NCBI GenBank assembly: GCA_937870755.1
Contig: CALMZV010000093.1
Coordinates: forward strand, 1 to 64,000
Length of the DNA: 64,000 bases
Direction: 5' to 3'
Source: an uncultured Methylocystaceae bacterium
GTDB taxonomy: Bacteria; Pseudomonadota; Alphaproteobacteria; Rhizobiales; Beijerinckiaceae
The notes beneath the pieces are model-generated. The model did no database searches and had not been told where the DNA came from. It worked only from the letters and a program-made list of their open reading frames with translations. Of this stretch, positions 48,630-60,928 are shown piece by piece. Every line of letters begins with the position of its first letter. Positions within the stretch are counted from its first letter, which is position 1. A program made the translations under genes and the position numbers.

Positions 48630-50906
48630 ATGGCCGACCATAAGCGCCCGCCGCGCCCGACGTTCAGCGACCGCGAGGCGCTGCTGTTCCACTCGCAGGG
48701 CCGGCCGGGCAAGCTGCAGATCACCCCCACCAAGCCGATGGCGACCGCCCGCGACCTGTCGCTGGCCTATTCGCCGGGCGTCGCGGTGCCGGTGCTGGCC
48801 ATCGCCGAGGATGCGACCCGCGCCTACGACTACACGACCAAGGGCAATATGGTCGCCGTCATCTCCAACGGCACCGCCATTCTCGGCCTCGGCAATCTCG
48901 GCGCGCTCGCCTCCAAGCCGGTGATGGAAGGCAAGTCGGTGCTGTTCAAGCGGTTCGCCGACGTCGATTCCATCGATCTGGAAGTGGCGACCGAAGACAC
49001 CGACGAGTTCATCAACGCGGTCAAGTTCCTCGGCCCCTCGTTCGGCGGCATCAATCTGGAGGACATCAAGGCGCCCGAGTGTTTCATCATCGAGGAGAAG
49101 CTCCGCGAGCTGATGGACATTCCCGTCTTTCACGACGACCAGCATGGCACCGCCATCATCGCGGTCGCTGGCATGATCAACGCCATGCGCCTGACGGGGC
49201 GCGGCATGAAGACCGCCCGGCTCGTCTGCAACGGCGCGGGCGCGGCCGGCATCGCGTGCCTCGACCTCTTGCGCGCGATGGGCATGCCGCGCGAGAACAT
49301 CACGCTGGTCGACACCAAGGGCGTGATCTATCAGGGCCGCACCGAGGGCATGAACCAGTGGAAGGCGGCCTACGCCTCCGACACGCCCGCGCGCACGCTG
49401 GCCGAGGCGATGGTCGGCGCCGACATCTTCTTCGGCCTGTCCGCCAAGGGCGCGCTGACGCAGGAGATGGTCGCCACGATGGCGCATGACCCGATCATCT
49501 TCGCCATGGCCAATCCCGACCCGGAAATCACGCCGGAGGACGCGCTGGCCGTGCGGCCGGACGCGATCGTGGCCACCGGCCGGTCGGACTATCCCAACCA
49601 GGTGAACAACGTTCTCGGCTTTCCCTACATCTTTCGCGGCGCGCTCGACGCGCGCGCCACCACGATCAACATGGAAATGAAGATCGCGGCCGCCAACGCG
49701 CTCGCCGAACTCGCGCGCGAGGACGTGCCGGACGAAGTGGCCGTCGCCTATCAGGGCGCACGCCCGCGCTTCGGCCGCGAATATCTCATTCCCGCGCCGT
49801 TCGACCCGCGCCTCATCTCGGTCGTGCCGCCGGCGGTGGCGCAGGCGGCGATGGATTCGGGCGTCGCGCGCCGGCCGATCGTCGACGCCGCCGCCTACAA
49901 GGCGGAACTGTCGGCGCGGCGCGACCCGGTCGCGGGCGCGTTGCAGAGCATTTTCGAACGCGTGCGCCGCTATCCCAAGCGCGTGGTGTTCGCCGAGGGC
50001 GAGGAAGAACAGGTCATTCGCGCGGCGCTGTCGTTCGTCAACCAGGGTCTGGGGCGCGCCGTTCTGGTCGGCCGCGAGGAACGGATCGAAGCCGCCTGCG
50101 CGGCCGCCGGCATCGAACTGGGCGAACATATCGAAGTGCGCAACACGCAGAAGTTCGAGCACAACGAGGCCTACGCGAGCTTTCTCTACGAACGGCTGCA
50201 ACGGCGCGGCTACCTGCTGCGCGACTGCCAGCGCATGATCAACCAGGACCGCAACTATTTCGCCGCCACGATGGTTGCGCGCGGCGACGCCGACGCCATG
50301 GTGACGGGCGTGACGCGCAATTTCTCGATCGCGCTGGAGGAAGTGCGCCGCGTGATCGACCCCAAGCCCGGCCACCGGGTGATGGGCGTGTCGATGGTGC
50401 TGGCGCGCGGCAAACCGGTGCTGGTCGCCGACACCGCGATCACCGAACTGCCGAGCGCGCAGGAGATCGCTGAGATCGCCATGGGGGCGGCGGGCGTGGC
50501 GCGCCGGCTCGGCTACGAGCCGCGCGTCGCTCTGCTCGCCTTCTCCACCTTCGGCCACCCGCCGGGGGAGCGCACCAAACATGTGCAGGAAGCCATCCAC
50601 ATCCTCGACCGCGCCCATGTCGATTTCGAATACGACGGCGAGATGGCGGCGGACGTGGCGCTCAACCGCGACCTGATGTCGGCCTATCCGTTCTGCCGGC
50701 TGAAGGGCCCGGCCAACGTGCTCATCATGCCGGCGTTCCACGCCGCCTCGATCTCGACCAAGATGTTGCAGGAACTGGGCGGGGCGACGGTGGTCGGTCC
50801 GTTCATCGTGGGCCTCGACCGCTCGGTGCAGATCGTGACGCTCGGCGCCAAGGATTCCGAAATCGTCAACATGGCCGCGCTCGCCGCCTTCAACGTGGGC
50901 GGCTAG
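48630..50906 (+). CDS. maeB: NADP-dependent malic enzyme, MaeB type
   Basis: 758 residues. The malic enzyme half (about 1-430) has YTTKGNMVAVISNGTAILGLG, KSVLFKRFADVDSID, the metal-binding PVFHDDQHGTA and the nucleotide-binding CNGAGAAGIACLDLL. The C-terminal half (about 440-758) is phosphotransacetylase-like (VVFAEGEEEQVIRAAL, DADAMVTGVTRNF, PFIVGLDRSVQIV). In MaeB proteins this part senses acetyl-CoA and has no PTA activity. It decarboxylates malate to pyruvate and supplies NADPH. It is monocistronic. Confidence 0.95.
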   Translation: MADHKRPPRPTFSDREALLFHSQGRPGKLQITPTKPMATARDLSLAYSPGVAVPVLAIAEDATRAYDYTTKGNMVAVISNGTAILGLGNLGALASKPVMEGKSVLFKRFADVDSIDLEVATEDTDEFINAVKFLGPSFGGINLEDIKAPECFIIEEKLRELMDIPVFHDDQHGTAIIAVAGMINAMRLTGRGMKTARLVCNGAGAAGIACLDLLRAMGMPRENITLVDTKGVIYQGRTEGMNQWKAAYASDTPARTLAEAMVGADIFFGLSAKGALTQEMVATMAHDPIIFAMANPDPEITPEDALAVRPDAIVATGRSDYPNQVNNVLGFPYIFRGALDARATTINMEMKIAAANALAELAREDVPDEVAVAYQGARPRFGREYLIPAPFDPRLISVVPPAVAQAAMDSGVARRPIVDAAAYKAELSARRDPVAGALQSIFERVRRYPKRVVFAEGEEEQVIRAALSFVNQGLGRAVLVGREERIEAACAAAGIELGEHIEVRNTQKFEHNEAYASFLYERLQRRGYLLRDCQRMINQDRNYFAATMVARGDADAMVTGVTRNFSIALEEVRRVIDPKPGHRVMGVSMVLARGKPVLVADTAITELPSAQEIAEIAMGAAGVARRLGYEPRVALLAFSTFGHPPGERTKHVQEAIHILDRAHVDFEYDGEMAADVALNRDLMSAYPFCRLKGPANVLIMPAFHAASISTKMLQELGGATVVGPFIVGLDRSVQIVTLGAKDSEIVNMAALAAFNVGG

Positions 50907-50957
50907 TCGCCACGATTGCAGCGGCGCCGTCGGGCGCTTATGTTGAGCCAGTTCCTT

Positions 50958-50978
50958 TGCGCAACGCTGGATTGCGCA
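50958..50978. promoter_or_regulatory. inverted-repeat operator candidate before the orphan binding protein
   Basis: TGCGCAA, 7-base spacer, TTGCGCA is a perfect interrupted palindrome of 21 bp, 52 bp upstream of the binding-protein ATG. Half-site size and spacing would suit a dimeric regulator. It could also be a short leader hairpin. The regulator is not identifiable here. Confidence 0.4.
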
Positions 50979-51030
50979 GGGAGCACGCCAAGCCGGACTC
51001 ATGCGTCCGCCTTCAGGGAGGTTGTAGGGA

Positions 51031-52227
51031 ATGAAGAATGTTGTTTCGGTCGTCGCGCTGTCCACCGCGTTCGGACTTGCCGGCTTTGGCCCGGCGCTCG
51101 CTCAGTTCAAGACGCAGGGCGTGACGGATTCCGAGATCGTGATCGGCACGCATATGGACGTGTCGGGCCCGCTGAAGTCATGGGGCGTGCCGTCCACCAA
51201 CGGCATGAAGCTCGCCGTGGAGCAGATCAACGCCGCCGGCGGCGTCAACGGCCGCAAGCTGCGCCTGGTCGCCGAGGACGACGGCTACGACCCCAAGAAA
51301 GCCGTGCTCGCCACGCAGAAGCTGATCGAGAAAGATAAGATCTTCGCGATGGTGTCGCCGATGGGCTCGGCCACCACGCTCGCGCCGCTGCCGATCGTGC
51401 AGGAAGCGGGCATTCTGCACCTCTTCCCGATCACCGCCGCCGAATTCACCTACAAGATGGAGCCGGGCAAGCCGCTGGAACGGCTCAAGTTCAACATCTT
51501 TCTGCCCTACTACGACAACATGCGGATCGGGCTGAAATACATCATCGACCAGAAGAAGCCGAAGAACGCCTGCATCATCTACCAGGATGACGAGATGGGC
51601 AAAAACTTCACCGACGCCTACAAGGACCAGCTGGCGGCGGCGAACATGAAGCTCGGCACGATGGTGTCCTTCAAGCGCGGCGCGACGGACTTCGCTTCGC
51701 AGGTCGCCAAGCTGAAGGCCGACGGGTGCGATCTGGTCGCGCTGGGTTCGGTGGTGCGCGAATCGATCGGCATCGTGACGACGGCGAAGAAGTCCGGCTA
51801 CGAGCCGACCTACATCTGCTCCAGCCCGACCTACGTGCCGGAATTCCCTGAACTCGGCAAGGAATACGCCGAAGGCGTCTACGGCGTCGGCTCGATCGAG
51901 ATGCTCGATCCCGCCACCGCCACCGGCAAGGTGAAGGAGTTCATGGACGCCTACCAGAAGGCGTTCGGAACGATCGCCAACCTGCAGGTGACGGCCGGCT
52001 ACAACGGGGTGATGGCCTTCGCCCATTACGCCAAGCTCGCCGGCAAGGACCTGACGACCGAGAAGGTTCTGGACGCGATGGAATCGGGCGCCGAATTCCA
52101 CGACATCTTCGGCCAGCCGGCGATCAAGTTCTCGAAGGACAACCACCTGGGCGTCGCCTCGGGCCAGATCGCGCAGGTGCAGGGCGGCAAGTGGAAGACG
52201 CTGGTGCGCGACCAGCGCTTCAAGTAA
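51031..52227 (+). CDS. orphan HAAT-type periplasmic binding protein
   Basis: Branched-chain-amino-acid-type binding protein of 398 residues with a signal peptide ending ALA at residue 24 and no lipobox Cys. The mature protein begins QFKTQGVTDSEIVIGTHMDVSGPLKSWG and keeps the two-lobe pattern (INAAGGVNGRKLRLVAEDDGYDP). AGGGAGG precedes ATG 51031. No permease or ATPase gene adjoins it, and two terminators follow, so it is a single-gene unit. It could serve an importer elsewhere or a receptor. It is only weakly similar to the binding protein at 3115. Confidence 0.92.
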   Translation: MKNVVSVVALSTAFGLAGFGPALAQFKTQGVTDSEIVIGTHMDVSGPLKSWGVPSTNGMKLAVEQINAAGGVNGRKLRLVAEDDGYDPKKAVLATQKLIEKDKIFAMVSPMGSATTLAPLPIVQEAGILHLFPITAAEFTYKMEPGKPLERLKFNIFLPYYDNMRIGLKYIIDQKKPKNACIIYQDDEMGKNFTDAYKDQLAAANMKLGTMVSFKRGATDFASQVAKLKADGCDLVALGSVVRESIGIVTTAKKSGYEPTYICSSPTYVPEFPELGKEYAEGVYGVGSIEMLDPATATGKVKEFMDAYQKAFGTIANLQVTAGYNGVMAFAHYAKLAGKDLTTEKVLDAMESGAEFHDIFGQPAIKFSKDNHLGVASGQIAQVQGGKWKTLVRDQRFK

Positions 52228-52239
52228 TCGACTTCGATT

Positions 52240-52270
52240 GAAACGCCCGCAACAAGCGGGCGTTTCTTTT
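52240..52270 (+). terminator. rho-independent terminator of the orphan binding protein gene
   Basis: Perfect 11-bp stem (52240-52250 with 52256-52266) with an AACAA loop followed by TTTT, 12 bases after the stop codon. Confidence 0.9.
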
Positions 52271-52327
52271 CAGCGCATAGCCCCGGCGTCGCGTTCGCAG
52301 CGCCCATATGCGCGCCCGTTCGCTCTT

Positions 52328-52354
52328 AAAAAGCCCGCCTTAGGCGGGCTTTTT
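52328..52354. terminator. bidirectional terminator before purU 3' end
   Basis: Perfect 12-bp stem (52328-52339 with 52343-52354) with a TTA loop. The arms start with AAAAA and end with TTTTT, so it has a T-run on both strands. It lies 17 bases beyond the purU stop and also backs up the terminator of the binding-protein gene. Confidence 0.9.
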
Positions 52355-52371
52355 GTTGGCTGGCGTTTTCC

Positions 52372-53220
52372 TCAGTCCGAAAACACCACCGTGTTGCGGC
52401 CGTTGAGGATGACGCGGTCCTCCAGATGGTGGCGCAGCGCGCGCGCGAGCACCCGACGCTCGATGTCGCGGCCCTTGCGCACCAGATCCTCTGGCGCATC
52501 GCGATGGGAAATGCGCTCCACGTCCTGTTCGATGATCGGGCCTTCGTCGAGTTCGCTCGTGACATAGTGCGCTGTCGCGCCGATCAGCTTCACGCCGCGC
52601 GCGTGCGCCTGATGATACGGTTTGGCGCCCTTGAAGCCCGGCAGGAACGAGTGATGGATGTTGATGCAGCGGCCCGCCAGCTTCGCCGCCAGTCCGTCTG
52701 ACAGCACCTGCATGTAGCGCGCGAGCACCACAACGTCCGTCTGCGTTTCGCGCACCAGACGCCAGATTTCCGCCTCCTGCTCCATCTTCGTCTCGCGCGT
52801 GACCGGCAGATGATGGAACGGAACGCCGTCGAAATCGAGATGGGCGTAGGTCTCGCGCGGATAATTCGCCACGATGGCGCACGGCGTCATGTCCAGTTCG
52901 CCGATGCGCCAGCGATAGAGAATGTCGGCGAGGCAATGGTCGAACTTCGAGACCAGCAGCATCACGCGACGTTTCTCGGCGCGCGGGCGCATGGCCCAGT
53001 CCATCGCGAAAGTTTGCGCCATGGCGCCGAATTTCGTCTCGAGCGCGGAAAACCCGTCGCCCGGCCGGTCGAACACCACGCGCATGAAAAAACGGTCGGT
53101 CAGCGCCGCGTCGAACTGCTGCGCGTCGACGATGTTGCATCCGGACTCGTAGAGCAGCGTCGCCACCGCCGCCACGATGCCCGGCCGGTCCGGGCAGGAA
53201 AGAGTGAGAATATATTGCAT
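52372..53220 (-). CDS. purU: formyltetrahydrofolate deformylase
   Basis: Hydrolyses 10-formyl-THF to formate and THF, balancing one-carbon pools. The product has 282 residues from ATG 53220 ([14 protein letters not shown]). An N-terminal ACT domain (about 1-80) precedes the formyl-transferase fold. The catalytic Asn-His-Asp set lies in [19 protein letters not shown], and the Asp in [10 protein letters not shown]. The longer frame upstream to 53265 adds a basic stretch with no family match. Confidence 0.95.
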   Translation of the reverse strand: MQYILTLSCPDRPGIVAAVATLLYESGCNIVDAQQFDAALTDRFFMRVVFDRPGDGFSALETKFGAMAQTFAMDWAMRPRAEKRRVMLLVSKFDHCLADILYRWRIGELDMTPCAIVANYPRETYAHLDFDGVPFHHLPVTRETKMEQEAEIWRLVRETQTDVVVLARYMQVLSDGLAAKLAGRCINIHHSFLPGFKGAKPYHQAHARGVKLIGATAHYVTSELDEGPIIEQDVERISHRDAPEDLVRKGRDIERRVLARALRHHLEDRVILNGRNTVVFSD

Positions 53221-53441
53221 GGGCCGCACGCCGCCTTCCCGATCTCGTTTCCGCTTGCACGACAAGAGCGCCTGCGGTCAACCGCCGGCGCGCGGGCTTT
53301 CGCGCGGGGCGGCCCGCGTGTTAGAAAAGCCGCGGGAGAACGTCCGCCGTCGCTGTTCCACAATGCGAAACGATCTGCGGCGGACGCGAAACGCTTTGCG
53401 CGCGGCGTGCGCCGGCGCGGTTTGAGAGAGAGGCTGCCATC

Positions 53442-55538
<2,097 letters not shown>

Positions 55539-55560
55539 GCGTCGGCGATCATATCCGGAC

Positions 55561-55631
55561 GCGGCGGGCCAATGCCCGCCGCTTTCGCGTGTCTGAACTC
55601 GGCGGGCCTTGGCCCGCCGCTTTCGTTTTGC
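55561..55631 (+). terminator. pair of duplicated hairpins after the beta-oxidation gene
   Basis: Two GC hairpins with 8-bp stems, 55561-55568 with 55575-55582, and 55601-55608 with 55611-55618, each followed by GCTTTCG or CTTTCGTTTT. The second has the better T-run and is the more likely terminator. The units are near-copies offset by 38 bp, so the second probably arose by local duplication. Confidence 0.7.
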
Positions 55632-55659
55632 ATATGCTTTGCGCCTCGCGGAGGCTCCC

Positions 55660-56493
55660 ATGAAAGTCGCGCTCATCCAGATGAATTCCGTCAGCGACAA
55701 GGCGGCCAACCTTGCGGCCGCGCGCGCGCTGATCGACCGCGCGGTGGCGGAGGAAAAGCCCGACTGGATCGCGCTGCCGGAAGTGTGGGATTTCATCGGC
55801 GGCGACCGCGCCGGCAAGCTGGCGGCGGCCGAGGAGATCGGCAGGGGCCCCGCCTCCACGCTGATGGCGGAACTTGCGGCCAGGCACGGCGTGTTCATCC
55901 ACGCCGGCTCGATGCTCGAGCGAATCGCCGGCGAAGATCGCGTCCACAACACGACGGTCGCCTACGACCGCTCCGGCCGCGAGGTGGCGCGCTACCGCAA
56001 GATTCACATGTTCGATATCACCGGGCCGGACGGAACGCCCTATCGCGAAAGCGCGGCGTTCAAGCCCGGCGAGACGCTCGTCACCTACGACTGCGACGGC
56101 GTCACCGTCGGCTGCGCCATCTGCTACGACCTGCGTTTTCCCTCTCTGTTTCAGGCGCTGGTCGACAGGGGCGCGCAGATGATCGCGCTGCCCTCGGCCT
56201 TCACGCTCCAGACCGGCAAGGACCATTGGGAGGTCTTGTGCCGCGCCCGCGCGATCGAGACGCAGACCTGGTTCTGCGCGCCGGCGCAGACCGGGCCGCA
56301 CACGGTCGGCAAGGCGCCGAAACTGGAGACGCGCATGACCTTTGGCCATTCGCTGGTCATCGACCCGTGGGGCCACGTGACGGCGCGCGCGTCCGACGGG
56401 GCGGGCTACGTGGCGGCGCGGATCGACCCCGCGCGGGTCGGCAAGGTGCGGGCGATGATCCCGGTCGCCGGCCACCGCGTCAGGCTCGGGTAG
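55660..56493 (+). CDS. nitrilase-superfamily amidase, Nit1/NitFhit type
   Basis: Cytoplasmic C-N hydrolase of 277 residues. The catalytic triad is visible as Glu41 in ALPEVWDF, Lys114 in RYRKIHMFD and Cys155 in GCAICYDLRFP. The last two motifs match the Nit1 branch, whose best-known members hydrolyse deaminated glutathione, a metabolite-repair reaction. ATG 55660 follows GGAGG with 5-base spacing. It is 36 bp upstream of hrcA on the same strand. Confidence 0.9.
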   Translation: MKVALIQMNSVSDKAANLAAARALIDRAVAEEKPDWIALPEVWDFIGGDRAGKLAAAEEIGRGPASTLMAELAARHGVFIHAGSMLERIAGEDRVHNTTVAYDRSGREVARYRKIHMFDITGPDGTPYRESAAFKPGETLVTYDCDGVTVGCAICYDLRFPSLFQALVDRGAQMIALPSAFTLQTGKDHWEVLCRARAIETQTWFCAPAQTGPHTVGKAPKLETRMTFGHSLVIDPWGHVTARASDGAGYVAARIDPARVGKVRAMIPVAGHRVRLG

Positions 56494-56529
56494 TTGCAAC
56501 ACGGCCCTTCGACCGCCATTTTGCGCGCC

Positions 56530-57609
56530 ATGGTGTCTTCCGGCGACCGCTCCCCCGAAAAAAGCGCGCTCGCGGCGCTCGACGAGCGTTCGCGCGAGAT
56601 TTTCCGCCGCATCGTCGAAAGCTATCTGGCTTCCGGCGATCCGGTGGGCTCGCGCCACCTCTCGCGCATTCTGCCGATGACGCTGTCGCCGGCCTCCATC
56701 CGCAACGTGATGCAGGACCTGGAGGAGCTTGGCCTGGTCTATGCGCCGCACACCAGCGCCGGGCGGTTGCCTACCGAGATCGGCCTCAGGTTCTTCGTCG
56801 ATTCGCTGTTGCAGGTCGGCGACCTGACGCCGGACGACCGCGCGCGGATCGAGGACATGGCGCGCCCGCAGAACGCCGATATCGAAAACGTGCTGGCGCA
56901 GGCCTCCACCCTGCTCTCGGGCCTGGCGCGCGGCGCGGGCGTGGTGGTCACCTCCAAGGACGACCGGCGGCTGCGGCAGATCGAGTTCGTGCGGCTCGAC
57001 GCCGAGCGCGCGCTCGCCATTCTCGTGTCCGAGGACGGATCGGTCGAAAACCGCATCATCGCCATTCCCCGCGACCTGCCGCAGGGCGCGCTGGCGGCGG
57101 CCGGCAATTATCTCAACGCGCGGATGCGCGGGCGCACGCTCAACGACGTGCGCGCCGACATCGAGACGAGCCGGCGGGCGGTGGAGGCGGAACTGGACCA
57201 GTTGACCGCCCGCGTGGTGGAGGCGGGGCTTGCGAGCTGGGCGGGGCTGGAAGGCCCGCGCCGCCAGCTGATCGTGCGCGGGCAGTCGCACCTGCTCGAC
57301 GATCTGACGGCGATCGAGGATCTCGAACGCATTCGCCTGCTGTTCGACGATCTCGAGACCAAGAAGGACGTGATCGACCTGCTCTCGCGCGCGGAGACGG
57401 GCGAGGGCGTGCGCATTTTCATCGGCTCGGAGAACAAGCTGTTCTCGCTGTCGGGCTCCTCGATGATCGCCGCGCCGTTCCGCGACAGCGAGCGGCGCGT
57501 GGTCGGCGTGCTGGGCGTCATCGGCCCCACCCGGCTCAACTACGCGCGCATCGTGCCGATGGTCGACTACACGGCGCGCGTCGTCGCCAAACTGGTCGGC
57601 GGGACATAA
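56530..57609 (+). CDS. hrcA: heat-inducible transcription repressor HrcA
   Basis: 359 residues. An N-terminal winged helix (about 15-90) contains [29 protein letters not shown] and [27 protein letters not shown]. The GAF-like and dimerisation parts follow, ending [22 protein letters not shown], the family C-terminal signature. HrcA binds CIRCE operators before groESL. No CIRCE is present in this window, and grpE, the usual downstream partner, is replaced by the GlsB-like gene. ATG 56530 has no good ribosome binding site; TTG 56494 directly after the nitrilase stop is an alternative. Confidence 0.95.
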   Translation: MVSSGDRSPEKSALAALDERSREIFRRIVESYLASGDPVGSRHLSRILPMTLSPASIRNVMQDLEELGLVYAPHTSAGRLPTEIGLRFFVDSLLQVGDLTPDDRARIEDMARPQNADIENVLAQASTLLSGLARGAGVVVTSKDDRRLRQIEFVRLDAERALAILVSEDGSVENRIIAIPRDLPQGALAAAGNYLNARMRGRTLNDVRADIETSRRAVEAELDQLTARVVEAGLASWAGLEGPRRQLIVRGQSHLLDDLTAIEDLERIRLLFDDLETKKDVIDLLSRAETGEGVRIFIGSENKLFSLSGSSMIAAPFRDSERRVVGVLGVIGPTRLNYARIVPMVDYTARVVAKLVGGT

Positions 57610-57623
57610 ATTTCTTTCACCCG

Positions 57624-57648
57624 CGAACTAAAGCCAAGCTCTCGCGTT
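57624..57648 (+). promoter_or_regulatory. EcfG-like general-stress promoter candidate
   Basis: CGAAC at 57624-57628, a 16-base spacer, and CGTT at 57645-57648 match the alphaproteobacterial EcfG pattern GGAAC-N16/17-CGTT except for the first base. The element ends 47 bp before the ATG of the GlsB-like gene, a family that often belongs to the general stress response in this class. Confidence 0.55.
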
Positions 57649-57695
57649 CAGGATAGGATCGCCGGGTTCGTCGGCATTATCCAAAGGACAGACAC

Positions 57696-57959
57696 ATGGC
57701 TATGGGCTGGATCATGACCATCATTGTCGGCGCGATCGCCGGCTTTTTCGCCAACAAGATCGTCTACAGTTCCGGCCAGGGCTTCCTGACCAACCTGATC
57801 GTGGGCGTGATCGGCGCGGTGGCCGGCAATTTCGTCTTCAGCTTCTTCGGCATGGGCGGCACGCAGGCCGGCGCCTGGATCTATTCGATCATCGTGGCCA
57901 CCATCGGCGCGGTCATCGTGCTGTGGATCTACAACGCGATGGCCGGCAAGCGCGCCTGA
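57696..57959 (+). CDS. GlsB/YeaQ/YmgE-family small membrane protein
   Basis: 87-residue hydrophobic protein of the transglycosylase-associated family, with three predicted membrane segments and the Gly-rich pattern IVGAIAGFFANKI, LIVGVIGAVAGNFVF and a C-terminal helix. AAAGGA precedes ATG 57696. The family is stress-induced in many bacteria but its biochemical function is not known. It ends 12 bp from the stop of the convergent MFS gene. Confidence 0.9.
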   Translation: MAMGWIMTIIVGAIAGFFANKIVYSSGQGFLTNLIVGVIGAVAGNFVFSFFGMGGTQAGAWIYSIIVATIGAVIVLWIYNAMAGKRA

Positions 57960-57971
57960 CCCAGCAACGCC

Positions 57972-59150
57972 TCAGTGCCGCTCGCGCCGGATGAACGCGA
58001 GCGCGACGAGGCCCACGACATTGAGAGCGGCGGCGACAACCAGTCCCGCCGCCCCGATCGCGTCCGTCATCAGCCCCATCAGCAGGGGAGCGACCGCGCC
58101 GGTCACGCGCGAGGGCGCCGTGAGGACGCCGACGCGCCGCCCGTAGCCGCGCGGACCGAACAGCGCGAGCGGCAGCGTGCCGCGCGCGATCGTCAGCAGC
58201 CCGTTGCCGATGCCGAACAGGATGGCGAAGGCGGCCACGCCGCCCGGCCCCCAGATGGCGAACGCCGCCACCCCCAGCGGCAAAAAGGCGCAGGCCACGC
58301 TTGCCGACACGATGGGGTGATAGCGCCCGAGCCAGCCCACTTCCGCAAGCCGCCCGACCACCTGCGCGGGGCCGAGCAGAGTGGAGGCCCAGATGGCCGT
58401 CGTCGCGTCTATCCCCACATGGCCGAGCACGGTCGGCAGCGTGGACGACAGGCCGCTCGCCACGAAACTCGTGGCCGCATACATGACCGCGAGCGCGATC
58501 ATGGCGCGCTTGCTGGACCCCGCCTCGTCCGGCTCCTCGTCGCGATCGGCGAGCGGCGTGCGGGCGCCGGTCGGTTTGGGCACCGACAGATTGAGCGGCA
58601 GGGCGACGATGAGATTGACCGCGGCCCAGATCAGGCACGCGAGGCGCCAGCCCACATGCGCATCCATCCACGCCGTCAGCGGCCAGGACACCGTGCTGGT
58701 CAGACCCGCGATCAGCGTGACGCCGGCGATCTGCCCGCGCGCGGAGGCGCCGTAGAGTCGCGCCAGCGCGGCGAAGGCGGTCTCGTAATAGCCGAGCGCC
58801 ATGCCCACGCCCATGACCAGCCACGCAAGGCCGAGCACGACCGGCCCTTGCGCCGCCGCATGGATCGCAAGGCCCGCGGCGAACACAAGATTGGACAGCG
58901 TGAGCGGCAGGCGGCCGCCGTGCCGGTCGACATAGCGGCCGACCGCCGGGCCGAGAAAGCCGGACACGACGAGCGCCGCCGACAGGCCGGCGAAACTGGC
59001 GGCCGCCGGCACGCCGAGATCGCGCGCGACCGACTGGGCGAGCACGGCCGGCAGATAATACGTGGAGCCGAAGGCCACGAGCTGCGCGAAGCCCACGCGC
59101 GCGATCAGCCAGCGACGGGCGGCGGCGCCGTCGGCGCGCGGTTCGCTCAT
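57972..59150 (-). CDS. MFS transporter
   Basis: Major-facilitator permease of 392 residues with about twelve transmembrane helices and a charged central loop (about 190-215) rich in Asp/Glu. The loop after helix 2 reads GRYVDRHGGRLPLTL, a version of the MFS motif A. Substrate and direction cannot be told. It is a single gene on the minus strand with no adjacent regulator. Confidence 0.88.
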   Translation of the reverse strand: MSEPRADGAAARRWLIARVGFAQLVAFGSTYYLPAVLAQSVARDLGVPAAASFAGLSAALVVSGFLGPAVGRYVDRHGGRLPLTLSNLVFAAGLAIHAAAQGPVVLGLAWLVMGVGMALGYYETAFAALARLYGASARGQIAGVTLIAGLTSTVSWPLTAWMDAHVGWRLACLIWAAVNLIVALPLNLSVPKPTGARTPLADRDEEPDEAGSSKRAMIALAVMYAATSFVASGLSSTLPTVLGHVGIDATTAIWASTLLGPAQVVGRLAEVGWLGRYHPIVSASVACAFLPLGVAAFAIWGPGGVAAFAILFGIGNGLLTIARGTLPLALFGPRGYGRRVGVLTAPSRVTGAVAPLLMGLMTDAIGAAGLVVAAALNVVGLVALAFIRRERH

Positions 59151-59251
59151 CGCGCGTTCGCGCGCGCGCCGCGCCCTGCCCTGTGCCGCATCCTCTCCAT
59201 CCCGAACGTGCTGGCGGAATGTCGCCGATTATGCGCGCCGCGCCAAACGAA

Positions 59252-59281
59252 AAGGGCGCGCCGCGCGGCGCGCCCTTCGTG
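59252..59281 (-). terminator. rho-independent terminator of mmsA
   Basis: A perfect GC-rich palindrome with 12-bp arms (59252-59263 with 59266-59277). Read on the minus strand it is followed by TTCGTTT, 19 bases downstream of the mmsA stop. Confidence 0.75.
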
Positions 59282-59299
59282 TCGAGCAAATCCGCGGCT

Positions 59300-60799
<1,500 letters not shown>

Positions 60800-60928
60800 G
60801 CGATCCTCCGGTCTAGCCGCCGCGCGCCCGCTCTCCGGGTCGGCGCAGGATGGGCGCCTGTCCTTGTTCCATGCATCGGCGCATATCAAGCGTAGAAATC
60901 GCGCATCCGCTGTGCAAGATTTCCGATC

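Noticed and set aside
56494-56560. CIRCE element at hrcA
   Set aside because: No TTAGCACTC-N9-GAGTGCTAA-like inverted repeat is present upstream of hrcA or elsewhere in the window.
60800-60928. LysR box in the mmsA-lysR gap
   Set aside because: There is an ATGC-N6-GCAT inverted repeat at 60871-60884, but it does not fit T-N11-A and is too short to claim.
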